A stretch of DNA of 59,154 nucleotides, taken from Paracoccaceae bacterium (GTDB taxonomy: Bacteria > Pseudomonadota > Alphaproteobacteria > Rhodobacterales > Rhodobacteraceae). Made by a program: the position numbers and the translations under genes. Positions 1 to 8,809 of this stretch are shown one piece after another (position 1 is the stretch's first letter; each line of letters opens with the position of its first letter). The stretch is from NCBI GenBank assembly GCA_018223125.1, contig JAAEZA010000023.1, positions 1 to 59,154 of the forward strand, given 5' to 3'. The notes beneath the pieces were generated by a model. That model searched no databases and had not been told where the DNA came from. It worked only from the letters and a program-made list of their open reading frames with translations.

Positions 1-412
1 TCAGCATCCCGCGCCCCCCCGGCCAGCCGACCAAGCCCTGCATCGCTACAAACAGCAGCAGCAGTGACAGGCCGATGATCACTTCGGGCATCACCAGCGG
101 CGCGGTGATCATCATGCTCAGCAAGCCTTTGGAGCGGAACTTTTTGAAGCGGATCAGCACAAAGGAGCCGATCGTCCCGATAATAATGGCCAGAGTCGCA
201 CTGATCAGCGCAATCTTGATGCTGACCCATGCTGCTTCAAGGATTTGGGGATCGCGGAACAGTTCTGCATACCATCTGGTTGAAAACCCGCCCCAAACCG
301 TCACCAGCTTGCTTTCGTTGAAGCTGAAGATCACCAACGACACGATAGGCGCATAAAGGAAGAAAAAGCCGAATAATGCGACGATCTTCAGAAATCCGGA
401 CTGTCGGCCCAT
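1..412 (-). CDS. potI: Polyamine ABC transporter permease PotI/PotC-type (partial, 3' end beyond window)
   Basis: This is the second inner-membrane permease of a putrescine/spermidine-type ABC importer. The reading frame opens with ATG at 412 (MGRQSGFLKIVALFG) and runs off the left edge, leaving about 137 residues. It shows an N-terminal membrane helix (ALFGFFFLYAPIVSLVIFSF), the family's FNESK..TVWGGFSTRWY segment, and two further hydrophobic stretches leading toward the EAA region. Its start overlaps the stop of the upstream permease (ATGA), so the two are translationally coupled. It is the last visible gene of the operon puuA-puuB-potD-potA-potH-potI. The family call is secure; the choice of putrescine over spermidine as substrate is inferred from the puu neighbours. 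Confidence 0.9.
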   Translation of the reverse strand, partial: MGRQSGFLKIVALFGFFFLYAPIVSLVIFSFNESKLVTVWGGFSTRWYAELFRDPQILEAAWVSIKIALISATLAIIIGTIGSFVLIRFKKFRSKGLLSMMITAPLVMPEVIIGLSLLLLFVAMQGLVGWPGGRGML

Positions 413-1362
413 CACTGCACCTCTGCTTCGGCAGCCTGCGCCCTGCGCAGCAACATGATCGGAATAACCAGCACCACCAGCATGACAATCGCCACAGCCG
501 AGGCAATCGGCCAGTCACGGTTGGAAAAGAACTCGTTCCACAAAACCCGACCGATCATCAGCGTATCCGGTCCGCCCAGAAGGGCCGGAATAACGAATTC
601 TCCGACGGCAGGAATAAACACCAGCATACATCCGGCAATGATCCCGCTTGCAGACAGGGGCAGGGTCACGGTGAAGAATGTCGTCACCGGACGCGCCCCC
701 AGATCGGCAGAGGCTTCCAGATAGGATTGGTCCAGTTTGACCAGATTGGCAAACAGCGGCAGGATCATGAACGGCAGGTAGGTGTAAACGATACCGATAT
801 AGACCGCAAAATCGGTTTGCAGCATGACCAGAGGCTCGTTGATCAGACCGATCTTCATCAGGATGTTGTTGATAATCCCGTTGCCCTTCAGAAAGCCGAT
901 CCACGCATAAACGCGCAGCAGGAAAGAGGTCCAGAACGGCAGGATCACCAGCATCAGAAGGATGTTTCGGGTGTCCGGCGCAGAGCGGGCGATCAGATAG
1001 GCCATCGGGTAGCCGACCAGCAGGGTGATCACCGTCGACACGGCCGCAATCTTCACCGACTCTATATAAGCGGACAGGTACAGCGGATCGTCAAACAGGA
1101 ACAGGTAGTTGCCAAAGTTCAGCGTGATGTTCAGATATCCGTCATCCCAGTTCCACAGCGGCAGATAGGGGGGACGGGCAATGGCGGCTTCGGACAGGGA
1201 AATCTTCGCGACCACCAGAAACGGCAGAAGAAAGAACAAAAACAGCCACAGGACCGGAATGGCAATCACCAGCCCGCGGCCGCGCAGCCCGATCCGGTGT
1301 AACGCACGGCCCAGAAAGGCGCCACCGGGCAGTTTTCCGTTCAGGGTTTCCCGCTGGCTCAT
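412..1362 (-). CDS. potH: Polyamine ABC transporter permease PotH/PotB-type
   Basis: First permease subunit of the polyamine importer, 316 residues, the normal family length. About six membrane helices are visible, beginning near residue 30 (GLVIAIPVLWLFLFFLLPFL). The cytoplasmic EAA loop that contacts the ATPase lies near residues 210-230 (LEASADLGARPVTTFFTVTLP). The start at 1362 overlaps the potA stop (ATGA), and its own stop overlaps the potI start, so potA-potH-potI is a tightly coupled set. Binding partners would be PotA at the cytoplasmic face and PotD in the periplasm. Substrate is inferred from the neighbouring gamma-glutamylputrescine genes. Confidence 0.92.
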   Translation of the reverse strand: MSQRETLNGKLPGGAFLGRALHRIGLRGRGLVIAIPVLWLFLFFLLPFLVVAKISLSEAAIARPPYLPLWNWDDGYLNITLNFGNYLFLFDDPLYLSAYIESVKIAAVSTVITLLVGYPMAYLIARSAPDTRNILLMLVILPFWTSFLLRVYAWIGFLKGNGIINNILMKIGLINEPLVMLQTDFAVYIGIVYTYLPFMILPLFANLVKLDQSYLEASADLGARPVTTFFTVTLPLSASGIIAGCMLVFIPAVGEFVIPALLGGPDTLMIGRVLWNEFFSNRDWPIASAVAIVMLVVLVIPIMLLRRAQAAEAEVQ

Positions 1363-2498
1363 GCCGTCACCACAACACCGGCGCGGCCCGCCCAGCCCAG
1401 ATTGACCCTGTCGCCATAGGTTGGCGCATCATCGTTAAAGCGGCTGCGGTTCGACTGGCTGATACGGACACGTTTTCCGCTGTCCAGCAGCACATGATAG
1501 ACGGACACATTTCCCATATAGGCGATTTCATCCACCGTGCCGCTGGTCCGGTTGCGCATGTCGCCCAGATCGGCCTTGCTGATCTCCATCTTTTCGGGGC
1601 GCACGGCGATGGCGATCTGCTGACCTTCGACGCCGCTGATGGCATAGGGCACATAAATGTCGGTGCCCGCTTCCGGCGAAGCGATCACCACATGGTTTTT
1701 ACCGTCTTCTTTGATACGTCCTTCAAACAGGTTTACCGAGCCGATGAAATCCGCCACGAAACGGTTGCGGGGAAATTCATAGATTTCATGGGGGGTGCCG
1801 ACCTGTACGATCTCGCCCTTGTTCATCACCCCGATCCGGCTGGACAGGGTCATCGCCTCTTCCTGATCATGCGTGACCACAACAAAGGTCACGCCAAGGC
1901 TTTCCTGAATTTTTATCAGCTCGAACTGGGTTTCCTCGCGCAGCTTCTTGTCAAGCGCGCCCAGAGGTTCGTCCAGCATCAGAAGTTTGGGCTTTTTCAC
2001 CAGCGAACGGGCCAGCGCAACCCGCTGGCGTTGCCCGCCTGAAAGCTGGTGGGGCTTGCGGTTCGCAAAACCGTCCATCTGCACCAGCGACAGCATATCG
2101 CTCACACGGGTTGCAATTTCCTTCCTCGGCAAACCGTCCCGTTTCAGCCCGTAGGCAATATTCTTTTCCACGGTCATATGCGGGAACAGCGCATAGGACT
2201 GGAACATCATGTTGGTCTGGCGGTCATAGGGGGCAACGCCGGCCTGATCCTCTCCGTCGATGATGATCTGGCCCGAGGTGGGAACCTCAAACCCCGAAAG
2301 CATCCGCAACAGGGTGGATTTGCCACAACCGGACCCGCCCAGCAGGCAGAAAATCTCGCCCTTGTAGACATCCAGAGACACATTCTCAACAGCCACAACA
2401 GACCCGAATTTCTTGGTGACATTCTTGATCTGCATGAACGGTACCGCATCCGGCGTGTCCCACGGTTTCACAGCGGTCGATGGTTGACTGGTGGTCAT
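1359..2498 (-). CDS. potA: Polyamine ABC transporter ATP-binding protein PotA
   Basis: ATPase of the importer, 379 residues from the ATG at 2498. Visible motifs: Walker A GGSGCGKST, Q-loop MFQSYALFPHM, signature LSGGQRQRVALARSL, Walker B LLMLDEPLGALD and the switch His in VVTHDQEEA. A C-terminal TOBE-type domain follows (from about residue 270), as in PotA/MalK-like ATPases. The ATG at 2498 is preferred over the in-frame TTG 15 bases upstream because GAGGGACA sits at ribosome-binding distance before it. It follows potD after a short gap that holds a strong hairpin, and it overlaps potH by four bases. Confidence 0.93.
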   Translation of the reverse strand: MTTSQPSTAVKPWDTPDAVPFMQIKNVTKKFGSVVAVENVSLDVYKGEIFCLLGGSGCGKSTLLRMLSGFEVPTSGQIIIDGEDQAGVAPYDRQTNMMFQSYALFPHMTVEKNIAYGLKRDGLPRKEIATRVSDMLSLVQMDGFANRKPHQLSGGQRQRVALARSLVKKPKLLMLDEPLGALDKKLREETQFELIKIQESLGVTFVVVTHDQEEAMTLSSRIGVMNKGEIVQVGTPHEIYEFPRNRFVADFIGSVNLFEGRIKEDGKNHVVIASPEAGTDIYVPYAISGVEGQQIAIAVRPEKMEISKADLGDMRNRTSGTVDEIAYMGNVSVYHVLLDSGKRVRISQSNRSRFNDDAPTYGDRVNLGWAGRAGVVVTA

Positions 2499-2520
2499 TG
2501 AACTGTCCCTCAAATGGTCA

Positions 2521-2555
2521 GGCCGGGCGTCGGACCGACAGGATGACGCCCGGCC
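2521..2555 (-). other. Intercistronic hairpin between potD and potA
   Basis: A perfect 11-bp inverted repeat (GGCCGGGCGTC at 2521-2531, GACGCCCGGCC at 2545-2555) with a 13-base loop lies in the 63-base gap between the potD stop and the potA start. There is no T-run after it on the minus strand, so it is not a textbook terminator. Such intercistronic stem-loops commonly stabilise the upstream message, which would fit more binding protein (PotD) than ATPase. That role is inference. Confidence 0.6.
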
Positions 2556-2561
2556 AAAATC

Positions 2562-3644
2562 TTACTGGCCTGTCTTGATTGTGGTCCACGCGCGTGTGAG
2601 GGACCGGTCATAACGGGGCGTGTGGGGCCGCAGGGAGAACAGATTGGCCTGAACATCCTTGGACGGATAGATACCCGGATCATTGCGCACTTCATCGTCC
2701 ACGAATTCGGTCGCAGCCGTGTTCGGGTTGGCATAATAGACGTAGTTGGTCACTGCTGCTGCCACTTCCGGCCGAAGAATATAGTCGATGAACTTCAGCG
2801 CATTTGCAGCGTTTGGCGCATCGTCAGGGATAGCAAGCATGTCAAAACCGACCTGTCCGCCCTCATTCGGAATCGCATAGGCCACTTTGACACCCTGACT
2901 TGCCTCTGCAGCGCGGTCACGGGCCTGCAGGACATCACCGGAATACCCGACAGCAACACAGATATCACCATTGGCCAGATCGTTGATGTACTGGGACGAA
3001 TGGAAATAGCGGACGTGCGGGCGCACGGACAGCAGCAGGTCTGTAGCCTTCTCAAGGTCGGCCTTGTCTTCGGAATACGGGTCCAGCCCGAGATAGTTCA
3101 ACGCAGGCGCCATGATTTCGGACGGGCTGTCCAGCACCGCAATCCCGCAATCCGCCAGTTTCGCGGCAGTTTCAGGATCGAACACCATATCCCAACTGCC
3201 GATCTTCCCCGCGTCGATCCGCGCGGATACGGCTTTGACGTTATAGCCCAGTCCGGTGGTGAACATCATATAGGGAACGCCGTATGTATTGTCCGGATCG
3301 TTCACCGACAGGATTTCAAGGATCTTCGGATCAAGGTTGCCATAGTTTGACAGGGCTTCCTTGTCGATCTTTGCAAAGACACCGGCCTGCGCCTGACGGG
3401 CCATAAACTCGATAGAAGGCACCACAACGTCATACCCGCTGGAGCCTGTCAGCATCTTGGCTTCCAGAACCTCGTTGCTGTCAAACACATCGTAATTCAC
3501 CTTGATGCCGGTCTCGGCTTCAAAATTTGCGATGGTGTCTTCGGCAATGTAATCCGACCAGTTGTAAACGTTCAGTTCCCCCTCGGCCAGTGCGCCCCCC
3601 GCGCCCAGCGCCAGAGCGGCGCATGTGGTTAATACTGTCTTCAT
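2562..3644 (-). CDS. potD: Polyamine ABC transporter periplasmic binding protein PotD/PotF-like
   Basis: Solute-binding protein, 360 residues, that captures polyamine in the periplasm for the PotAHI complex. The start at 3644 gives a clear signal peptide (MKTVLTTCAALALGAGGALA, then EGELNVYNWSDYI) and has AGGGAGA just upstream; the open frame continues further 5' but that extension lacks a signal peptide. The NVYNWSDYI opening and the IEFMARQ and TAAKLADCGIAVLDSP segments are typical of the PotD/PotF family. It lies 32 bases after puuB in the same orientation. Whether it prefers putrescine or spermidine cannot be read from the sequence. Confidence 0.92.
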   Translation of the reverse strand: MKTVLTTCAALALGAGGALAEGELNVYNWSDYIAEDTIANFEAETGIKVNYDVFDSNEVLEAKMLTGSSGYDVVVPSIEFMARQAQAGVFAKIDKEALSNYGNLDPKILEILSVNDPDNTYGVPYMMFTTGLGYNVKAVSARIDAGKIGSWDMVFDPETAAKLADCGIAVLDSPSEIMAPALNYLGLDPYSEDKADLEKATDLLLSVRPHVRYFHSSQYINDLANGDICVAVGYSGDVLQARDRAAEASQGVKVAYAIPNEGGQVGFDMLAIPDDAPNAANALKFIDYILRPEVAAAVTNYVYYANPNTAATEFVDDEVRNDPGIYPSKDVQANLFSLRPHTPRYDRSLTRAWTTIKTGQ

Positions 3645-3676
3645 TTCATTCTCCCTGAATTGATTGAAGGTTTTGT

Positions 3677-4987
3677 TTAAATTCCGAGCCGGTCCCGCAG
3701 CCCGTACCACCACGATCCGGCGACCGAGTAAGGCACACGGAACAGACGACCGCCCGGAAATGGATACCAAGGCACGTTTTCGAACACGTCAAAGCGGGAC
3801 ACGTCCCCGTCGATAGCTTCGGACAGAATGCGCCCGAACGTGTGCGAACCGGTGACGCCATGACCGGAGTAACCATGTGCAAAATAGGTGTTTTTACCGA
3901 TGCGGCCCATCTGGGGCACCCGGCTGAAGGACAGCGCGAAATTACCGCTCCACGCGTAATCCACCTTTACCTTCTTTAGTTGCGGGAACACTTTTTCCAT
4001 GTTGCCCCGCAGCTTTGCTTCGATGTCGCGCGGATCGGCGCCACCGTAAACCGTGCCACCGCCAAACAGCATGCGCTTGTCGCCGGACAGACGGTAATAA
4101 TCCAGAATGTACCGGATATCCTCGACACAGGCATCCTGGGGCAGCAGCGAATGGGCCAGTTCCTCGCCCAGCGGCTCTGTCGCCATAACCTGCGTGGACA
4201 CAGGCATCACGCGGGATGTCAGTGTCGGCACCACATGCCCCAGATAGGCATTGCCGCACAGCACCAGCGTCTTGCAGGTCAGTTTGCCTTGTGTAGTGGT
4301 CACAACAGGACGCACCGCATCCGTATCCACCGCTGTCACCATCGACATTTCGTAGATCGTACCGCCCAGCATCTCGAACGCGGCCGCTTCCCCCAGCGCG
4401 AGGTTGAGCGGATGCATATGGCCGCCGGAGTGATCGATCAGCCCGCCTTCATAAAGGTCGGAATTGATATGTTCGCGCAGTTGCGCCTTATCCAGCATCT
4501 CCTGATTTTTGATGCCGTAGCTTTCCCAAAGCGCCTTGCGCTCCTCCAGCTCTTTCATATGGGCCTTGGTCAGCCCTGTGAAAATGTTCTTGTCCTTCAG
4601 ATCGCACTGGATGTTATAGGTCTTGATCCGCTCGCGGATGATCTCGCCGCCTTCCTGCACCAGACCGGCCACAAAGGTTGCCGTGTCCTGCCCGTAGCGT
4701 TTCTTGATTGTCTGCAGGCTGGCATTCAGACCGTTGACAATCTGCCCGCCATTGCGCCCGGATGCGCCCCAGCCAACCCGCGCGCCTTCGACGATCGCAA
4801 CGTTATAGCCTTTTTCGACAAGGTGCAGGCCCGTGGACAGACCGGAATAACCGGCCCCGACGACACAGACATCCACCTCTTGCGCACCAACCAGTGGCGG
4901 GCGTTCCGGTGAAGGGTTGGCGGAAGCGGCGTAGTAGCTCTTGGTGTGGCTGCCATCACCGGCATAGTGTTTCGGCTTGGTCCCCAT
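3677..4987 (-). CDS. puuB: Gamma-glutamylputrescine oxidoreductase-like FAD enzyme PuuB
   Basis: FAD-dependent amine oxidoreductase of the DAO family, 436 residues. In the Puu pathway it oxidises gamma-glutamylputrescine to gamma-glutamyl-aminobutyraldehyde with H2O2 and ammonia as by-products. The dinucleotide-binding GAGYSG motif lies at residues 44-49, followed by an acidic strand end (VAIVEG) and the conserved GWGASGRNGGQ segment. The C-terminal FAD-contacting stretch (YFAHGYSGHGVTGSHTFG) is intact. ATG at 4987 overlaps the puuA stop (TGATG), showing translational coupling; the frame also allows a TTG one codon earlier. Other family members act on related N-acyl amines, so the substrate call rests on the neighbours puuA, puuC and pot. 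Confidence 0.9.
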   Translation of the reverse strand: MGTKPKHYAGDGSHTKSYYAASANPSPERPPLVGAQEVDVCVVGAGYSGLSTGLHLVEKGYNVAIVEGARVGWGASGRNGGQIVNGLNASLQTIKKRYGQDTATFVAGLVQEGGEIIRERIKTYNIQCDLKDKNIFTGLTKAHMKELEERKALWESYGIKNQEMLDKAQLREHINSDLYEGGLIDHSGGHMHPLNLALGEAAAFEMLGGTIYEMSMVTAVDTDAVRPVVTTTQGKLTCKTLVLCGNAYLGHVVPTLTSRVMPVSTQVMATEPLGEELAHSLLPQDACVEDIRYILDYYRLSGDKRMLFGGGTVYGGADPRDIEAKLRGNMEKVFPQLKKVKVDYAWSGNFALSFSRVPQMGRIGKNTYFAHGYSGHGVTGSHTFGRILSEAIDGDVSRFDVFENVPWYPFPGGRLFRVPYSVAGSWWYGLRDRLGI

Positions 4988-6336
4988 CAAACGATCTCCA
5001 GATAGGAATGGTATTCAAAATCAGTGACATGGCGCGAAAAACGCTTGAGCTCCTGCGCCTTGCATTCCACCAGAAGGGTTTGCAGTTGTTCCGAGAAAAT
5101 CTCGGGCACATGCGTACCTTCTGCGAAAGCTTCAATCGCGCTGGCCCAGTCGAGCGGCAGATGCGTCAGCTTCTGGCGATAGGCGTCCCCCGTAATCGGC
5201 GCGGGCGGTTGCATCTTGTTTTCAATGCCGTGCAAGGCCCCCCCGAGAATACTGGTCAGCACCAGATAGGGGTTGGCGTCCGCACCGGCGACACGGTGTT
5301 CGATACGCCGCGCCTTGTGGTTGCCCCCCGGAATACGGATTGCGGCCGTGCGGTTTTCATAGCCCCACGCCACACCTGTCGGCGCATGGGCGCCGGGCAT
5401 CAAACGGCGGTAGGAGTTTTCGTGGGGTGCAAAGGTCAGGCTGTTCTGTTGCATGGTCGCCAGCAGGCCAGCCACCGCGCTTAACATGGTGTCCGACCCT
5501 TCCTCGCCACCATTGTCAAAAACATTGTCACCGTTTCCGTCCAGCAAAGAGAAATGGACATGGAAACCGCTGCCGGCCCGCGCACCGAAGGGCTTTGCCA
5601 TAAAGGTCGCCGCGAATCCGTGCTTACGAGCCACACCGCGCACCAGCCGCTTGAACAAAACCGCATCGTCTGCCGCTTTCAGCGGATCGTTTACATGCAG
5701 AAGGTTGATTTCAAACTGTCCCGCCCCGTTTTCGGAAATCGCGGCATCCGCCGGAATATCCTGCTCGGCGCAGGCGGCGTACACGTCATTCAGAAACGCA
5801 TCGAAATGCTGCAACTCGTCCAACGAAAGAACCCCGTCGGAATCCAGCCTCTTGCCGGAAACCGGCGAATGGGGCGCGCGGGGCTGATCGCCTGACGGAT
5901 CAACCAGATAGAACTCCAGTTCGGTCGCCACCACAGGTGTCAGGCCCAGTGCGGCGTAGCGTTGCACAACAGCGTCCAGCGCACGACGCGGATCCGCCAC
6001 GAAGGGCGTGCCGTCTTCCTTGTGCATCCACAACATCGCCATCGCAGACGGGCGCGCTGTCCAGTTTATCGGCAGAAGATCACGTCCGGTAAATTCGCAG
6101 ACACCGTCGGAATCGCCGGTTTCAAAAACAAGGGCGCTGTTCTCGATATCCTCCCCCCAGATATCCACGCTCACCGCGGAGAGCGGCATCCTTATTCCGC
6201 CGACAATGGCTTTCTCAGCCTGTTCTACGGGGATGCGTTTACCACGCAGCGTCCCGTTCAGATCGCACACGCAGGCGAAAACCGTTTCAACTTCGGGGTG
6301 GTCTTCAAACCAGTTCTTTACATCTTGAGCCAGCAT
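4987..6336 (-). CDS. puuA: Gamma-glutamylputrescine synthetase-like glutamine synthetase PuuA
   Basis: Glutamine-synthetase-family ligase, 449 residues, expected to join glutamate to putrescine using ATP as the first step of the gamma-glutamylated putrescine pathway. Visible family motifs are ENGAGQFEINL (metal and glutamate binding), the HVHFSL segment, NSYRRLMPGAHAP and ENRTAAIRIPG. The ATG at 6336 is chosen because AGGAGG lies six bases upstream; an upstream extension in the same frame has no such site. It is first gene of the operon puuA-puuB-potD-potA-potH-potI and is divergent from a GntR regulator. The intergenic region carries candidate operators for that regulator. Related enzymes glutamylate other amines, so the exact substrate is inferred. 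Confidence 0.9.
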   Translation of the reverse strand: MLAQDVKNWFEDHPEVETVFACVCDLNGTLRGKRIPVEQAEKAIVGGIRMPLSAVSVDIWGEDIENSALVFETGDSDGVCEFTGRDLLPINWTARPSAMAMLWMHKEDGTPFVADPRRALDAVVQRYAALGLTPVVATELEFYLVDPSGDQPRAPHSPVSGKRLDSDGVLSLDELQHFDAFLNDVYAACAEQDIPADAAISENGAGQFEINLLHVNDPLKAADDAVLFKRLVRGVARKHGFAATFMAKPFGARAGSGFHVHFSLLDGNGDNVFDNGGEEGSDTMLSAVAGLLATMQQNSLTFAPHENSYRRLMPGAHAPTGVAWGYENRTAAIRIPGGNHKARRIEHRVAGADANPYLVLTSILGGALHGIENKMQPPAPITGDAYRQKLTHLPLDWASAIEAFAEGTHVPEIFSEQLQTLLVECKAQELKRFSRHVTDFEYHSYLEIV

Positions 6337-6347
6337 AGCGCCTCCTT

Positions 6348-6386
6348 TGTGATAGCGATCTAACATATGTGATACCATTTGTGAAC
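6348..6386. promoter_or_regulatory. Candidate GntR/FCD operator cluster upstream of puuA
   Basis: TGTGATACCATT at 6368-6379 recurs exactly at 7258-7269 in front of puuC. Its core TGATACCA is an imperfect palindrome (6 of 8 positions), as expected for a FadR/FCD-type GntR operator. A degenerate copy, TGTGATAGCGAT, begins at 6348, exactly 20 bp (about two helical turns) away, and TTTGTGAAC follows at 6378-6386. The cluster lies 12-50 bp upstream of the puuA start. The repetition is seen directly; the regulator assignment is inference. Confidence 0.7.
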
Positions 6387-6464
6387 TTGCTATTTTCTTT
6401 TTTACTTGGGATCAGGATTTCCGTAGTGTAGGCGCAGAGACTGTCCCGTTGGGGACGTGCCGAA

Positions 6465-7157
6465 ATGACCGGAAAAACAATAGTGAACATCCCAGAACTC
6501 CCCGCTGACGAAGATACGACAGGCCAGGAATCGGTATATGCACGGCTACGCCATGCCATCATGATCGGCACAATCGAACCGGGAACGAATCTGACAATGC
6601 GCGGTCTTGCGGATGCAATGGGGCTAAGCCCGACCCCCGTGCGCGAAGCTGTCAGGCGTCTCAATTCCGAAAACGCCATTGAAATCCTGCCCAACCGCCG
6701 TATGGCAATTCCGGAAATGACCTTGGGACGGTTTGAGGAGCTTGTGGCGCTGAGGGTGACACTGGAAGTGCACGCAGCCGAACGCGCCCTGCCCTATATA
6801 TCTGATATTGTTATCGAAAAATTGCAATCTCTGGATGATCGCATGGATGAGGCGCTCCGCGACGAGAACCTCGACAAACTTACGGTGCTGAACCAGAGAT
6901 TTCACCGTATGCTTTACTGCGTAAATCCACATCAGGTCTCCATGCCGGCAATTGAAAGCGTGTGGCTGCAACTTGGACCGTTCCAGCGGCAGGTGGTCAA
7001 ACGGGTAAAGGAATTCTACAAGGTCGACCGGCACAAAGAAATCCTGAGCGCCCTTAAAGCGCGTGACGTCGCTGCCCTGATGATCGCCACCGAAAGCGAC
7101 ATCCGCGAAGGCATCAGCCGCAGCGGCAGGCGGGTGCTGACCGACGGCAGAGGCTGA
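6465..7157 (+). CDS. GntR-family transcriptional regulator (FadR/FCD subfamily)
   Basis: DNA-binding regulator, 230 residues. The N-terminal winged helix (about residues 20-85) contains SVYARLRHAIMIGTIEPG and the typical LADAMGLSPTPVREAVRRL recognition segment. The C-terminal helical ligand-binding FCD domain (about 95-220) shows the metal/ligand-type positions in ELVALRVTLEVHAAERA, NQRFHRMLY and RHKEILSAL. It is divergent from puuA and upstream of puuC, and both neighbouring promoters share a TGTGATACCATT box. It is therefore most likely the local repressor of the polyamine genes, with a pathway intermediate as inducer. The ligand is unknown. Confidence 0.9.
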   Translation: MTGKTIVNIPELPADEDTTGQESVYARLRHAIMIGTIEPGTNLTMRGLADAMGLSPTPVREAVRRLNSENAIEILPNRRMAIPEMTLGRFEELVALRVTLEVHAAERALPYISDIVIEKLQSLDDRMDEALRDENLDKLTVLNQRFHRMLYCVNPHQVSMPAIESVWLQLGPFQRQVVKRVKEFYKVDRHKEILSALKARDVAALMIATESDIREGISRSGRRVLTDGRG

Positions 7158-7240
7158 GCGCCTGCCTTCACCCCCGTGACCAGCCCTGCCACCAGAGCCT
7201 GTATTTGCCCTCGGTGCGTCGAATCGATTTCGCCAATCTT

Positions 7241-7270
7241 GTTCACAAACGCAATTTTGTGATACCATTG
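7241..7270. promoter_or_regulatory. Candidate GntR/FCD operator upstream of puuC
   Basis: TGTGATACCATT at 7258-7269 is an exact copy of the box in the puuA-gntR intergenic region. GTTCACAAA at 7241-7249 is the exact reverse complement of TTTGTGAAC at 6378-6386. Both elements are therefore shared between the two promoters but in a different relative arrangement. They lie 34-63 bp upstream of the puuC start. Confidence 0.7.
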
Positions 7271-7303
7271 TAGATAACGGCATCACAATAGAGGCGATAC
7301 AAT

Positions 7304-8809
7304 ATGACCCGACACTCAAAACAGACCTGGCAGGCAAAAGCAGAGGCCATTCGAATCAGTGACAAGATGGTGATTGATGGCGAAACAGTGGATGCCGCAT
7401 CCGGCGAAACCTTCCTCTCGATCAGCCCGATTGACGGCCGCACGCTGGCGCAGGTTGCCTGTGGCGGATCAGAGGATGTGAACCGCGCGGTTTCGGCCGC
7501 CCGCCGTGCATTTGAAGACGGGCGCTGGGCGGCCCGTCCTCCCGCAGAACGTAAACTGGTGCTGCGACGGTTTGCCGATCTCATCCGCGCCCACCGCGAC
7601 GAACTTGCGCTTCTGGAAACGCTCGACATGGGTAAACCCATCTCGGACAGCACCTCTATTGATGTGCGCGCGGTCTCCAACTGTTTTGACTGGTACGGTG
7701 AGGCTATCGACAAAATCTATGACGAAATCGCCCCCACTGCGGCCAGTGCCGTCGCGATGGTGACGAAAGAACCGCTGGGTGTGGTGGCTGCTGTCGTGCC
7801 ATGGAATTTCCCGATGCTGATGGCCGCTTGGAAGGTCGCGCCCGCGCTTGCCACGGGCAACTCGGTTATTCTGAAACCTGCCGAACAATCGCCCCTGTCC
7901 GCAATCCGTCTGGCCGAACTGGCACTGGAAGCCGGTATTCCCGAAGGTGTCTTCAATGTCGTCACCGGCAACGGGCCGGAGGTGGGCCGCGCCTTGGGGC
8001 TGCATATGGATGTGGACGGCCTGTTCTTAACCGGCTCCACGCAGGTTGGAAAGTATTTTATGGAGTATTCCGCACAATCCAATCTGAAACGGCTCGGGCT
8101 GGAACTGGGTGGAAAAAGCCCCAACATCATCCTGTCGAGCTATCGCGATACCGGACATGCGGCCAGCACCTCGGCCCATTCGGCTTTCTTCAACCAAGGC
8201 GAAATGTGTACCTGTCCCAGCCGCCTGATCGTTGAACGCTCCATTCAGGACGAGGTCGTCGAAACCCTATTGAATGTCAGCCGCGAATATCTGCCCGCTG
8301 ATCCGCTGGATCCGGCGACCCGTATGGGGGCGATGGTGGACGCAGGCCACGCGGCCCGCGTGCTGGAGTTCGCCGACCACGCCAGATCCGATGGCGCAGA
8401 GGTCATCACAGGGGGAAAACGGGCGCTGGAAGAAACCGGCGGCAGCTATATCGAACCGACAATCTTCAACAACGCCACAAATGACATGCGGATCGCGCAG
8501 GAAGAAATCTTCGGCCCGATGTTAACCGTGATCCCCGTAGATACCCTGGAAGAGGCGATCACGGCAGCGAATGACAGTTGTTACGGTCTGGCATCGGCGG
8601 TCTGGACCGATGATCTGGCAACGGCCCATCAGGTTTCCAAAAGCATCCGCGCCGGTCTGGTCTATGTGAACTGTTATGATTGCGATGACATGACGACACC
8701 CTTCGGCGGCTTCAAGGAATCCGGTATCGGGCGGGACAAGTCATTGCATGCGCTTGACAAATATGTCGAACTGAAGACCACCTGGATCAACATCTCTGGC
8801 AGGCCCTAA
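7304..8809 (+). CDS. puuC: Aldehyde dehydrogenase PuuC-like (gamma-glutamyl-aminobutyraldehyde dehydrogenase)
   Basis: NAD(P)+-dependent aldehyde dehydrogenase, 501 residues, full family length. It would oxidise gamma-glutamyl-aminobutyraldehyde, the PuuB product, to gamma-glutamyl-GABA in the cytosol. Visible residues: PWNFP around 166-170, cofactor loop GSTQVG at 244-249, general base Glu267 in LELGG, and catalytic Cys302 in FNQGEMCTC. EIFGP and PFGGFKESGIGRD are also intact. The Gln usually preceding the active-site Cys segment (NQGQxC) is Glu here. It is separated from the puuAB-pot operon by the regulator but shares its operator box. A PuuD hydrolase, needed to release GABA, is not in the window. 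Confidence 0.88.
   Translation: MTRHSKQTWQAKAEAIRISDKMVIDGETVDAASGETFLSISPIDGRTLAQVACGGSEDVNRAVSAARRAFEDGRWAARPPAERKLVLRRFADLIRAHRDELALLETLDMGKPISDSTSIDVRAVSNCFDWYGEAIDKIYDEIAPTAASAVAMVTKEPLGVVAAVVPWNFPMLMAAWKVAPALATGNSVILKPAEQSPLSAIRLAELALEAGIPEGVFNVVTGNGPEVGRALGLHMDVDGLFLTGSTQVGKYFMEYSAQSNLKRLGLELGGKSPNIILSSYRDTGHAASTSAHSAFFNQGEMCTCPSRLIVERSIQDEVVETLLNVSREYLPADPLDPATRMGAMVDAGHAARVLEFADHARSDGAEVITGGKRALEETGGSYIEPTIFNNATNDMRIAQEEIFGPMLTVIPVDTLEEAITAANDSCYGLASAVWTDDLATAHQVSKSIRAGLVYVNCYDCDDMTTPFGGFKESGIGRDKSLHALDKYVELKTTWINISGRP

Noticed and set aside
376-1302. 308-residue plus-strand ORF opposite potH
   Set aside because: It is the antisense shadow of a complete permease gene; its His/Gln/Arg-rich translation is typical of antisense frames in GC-rich coding DNA.
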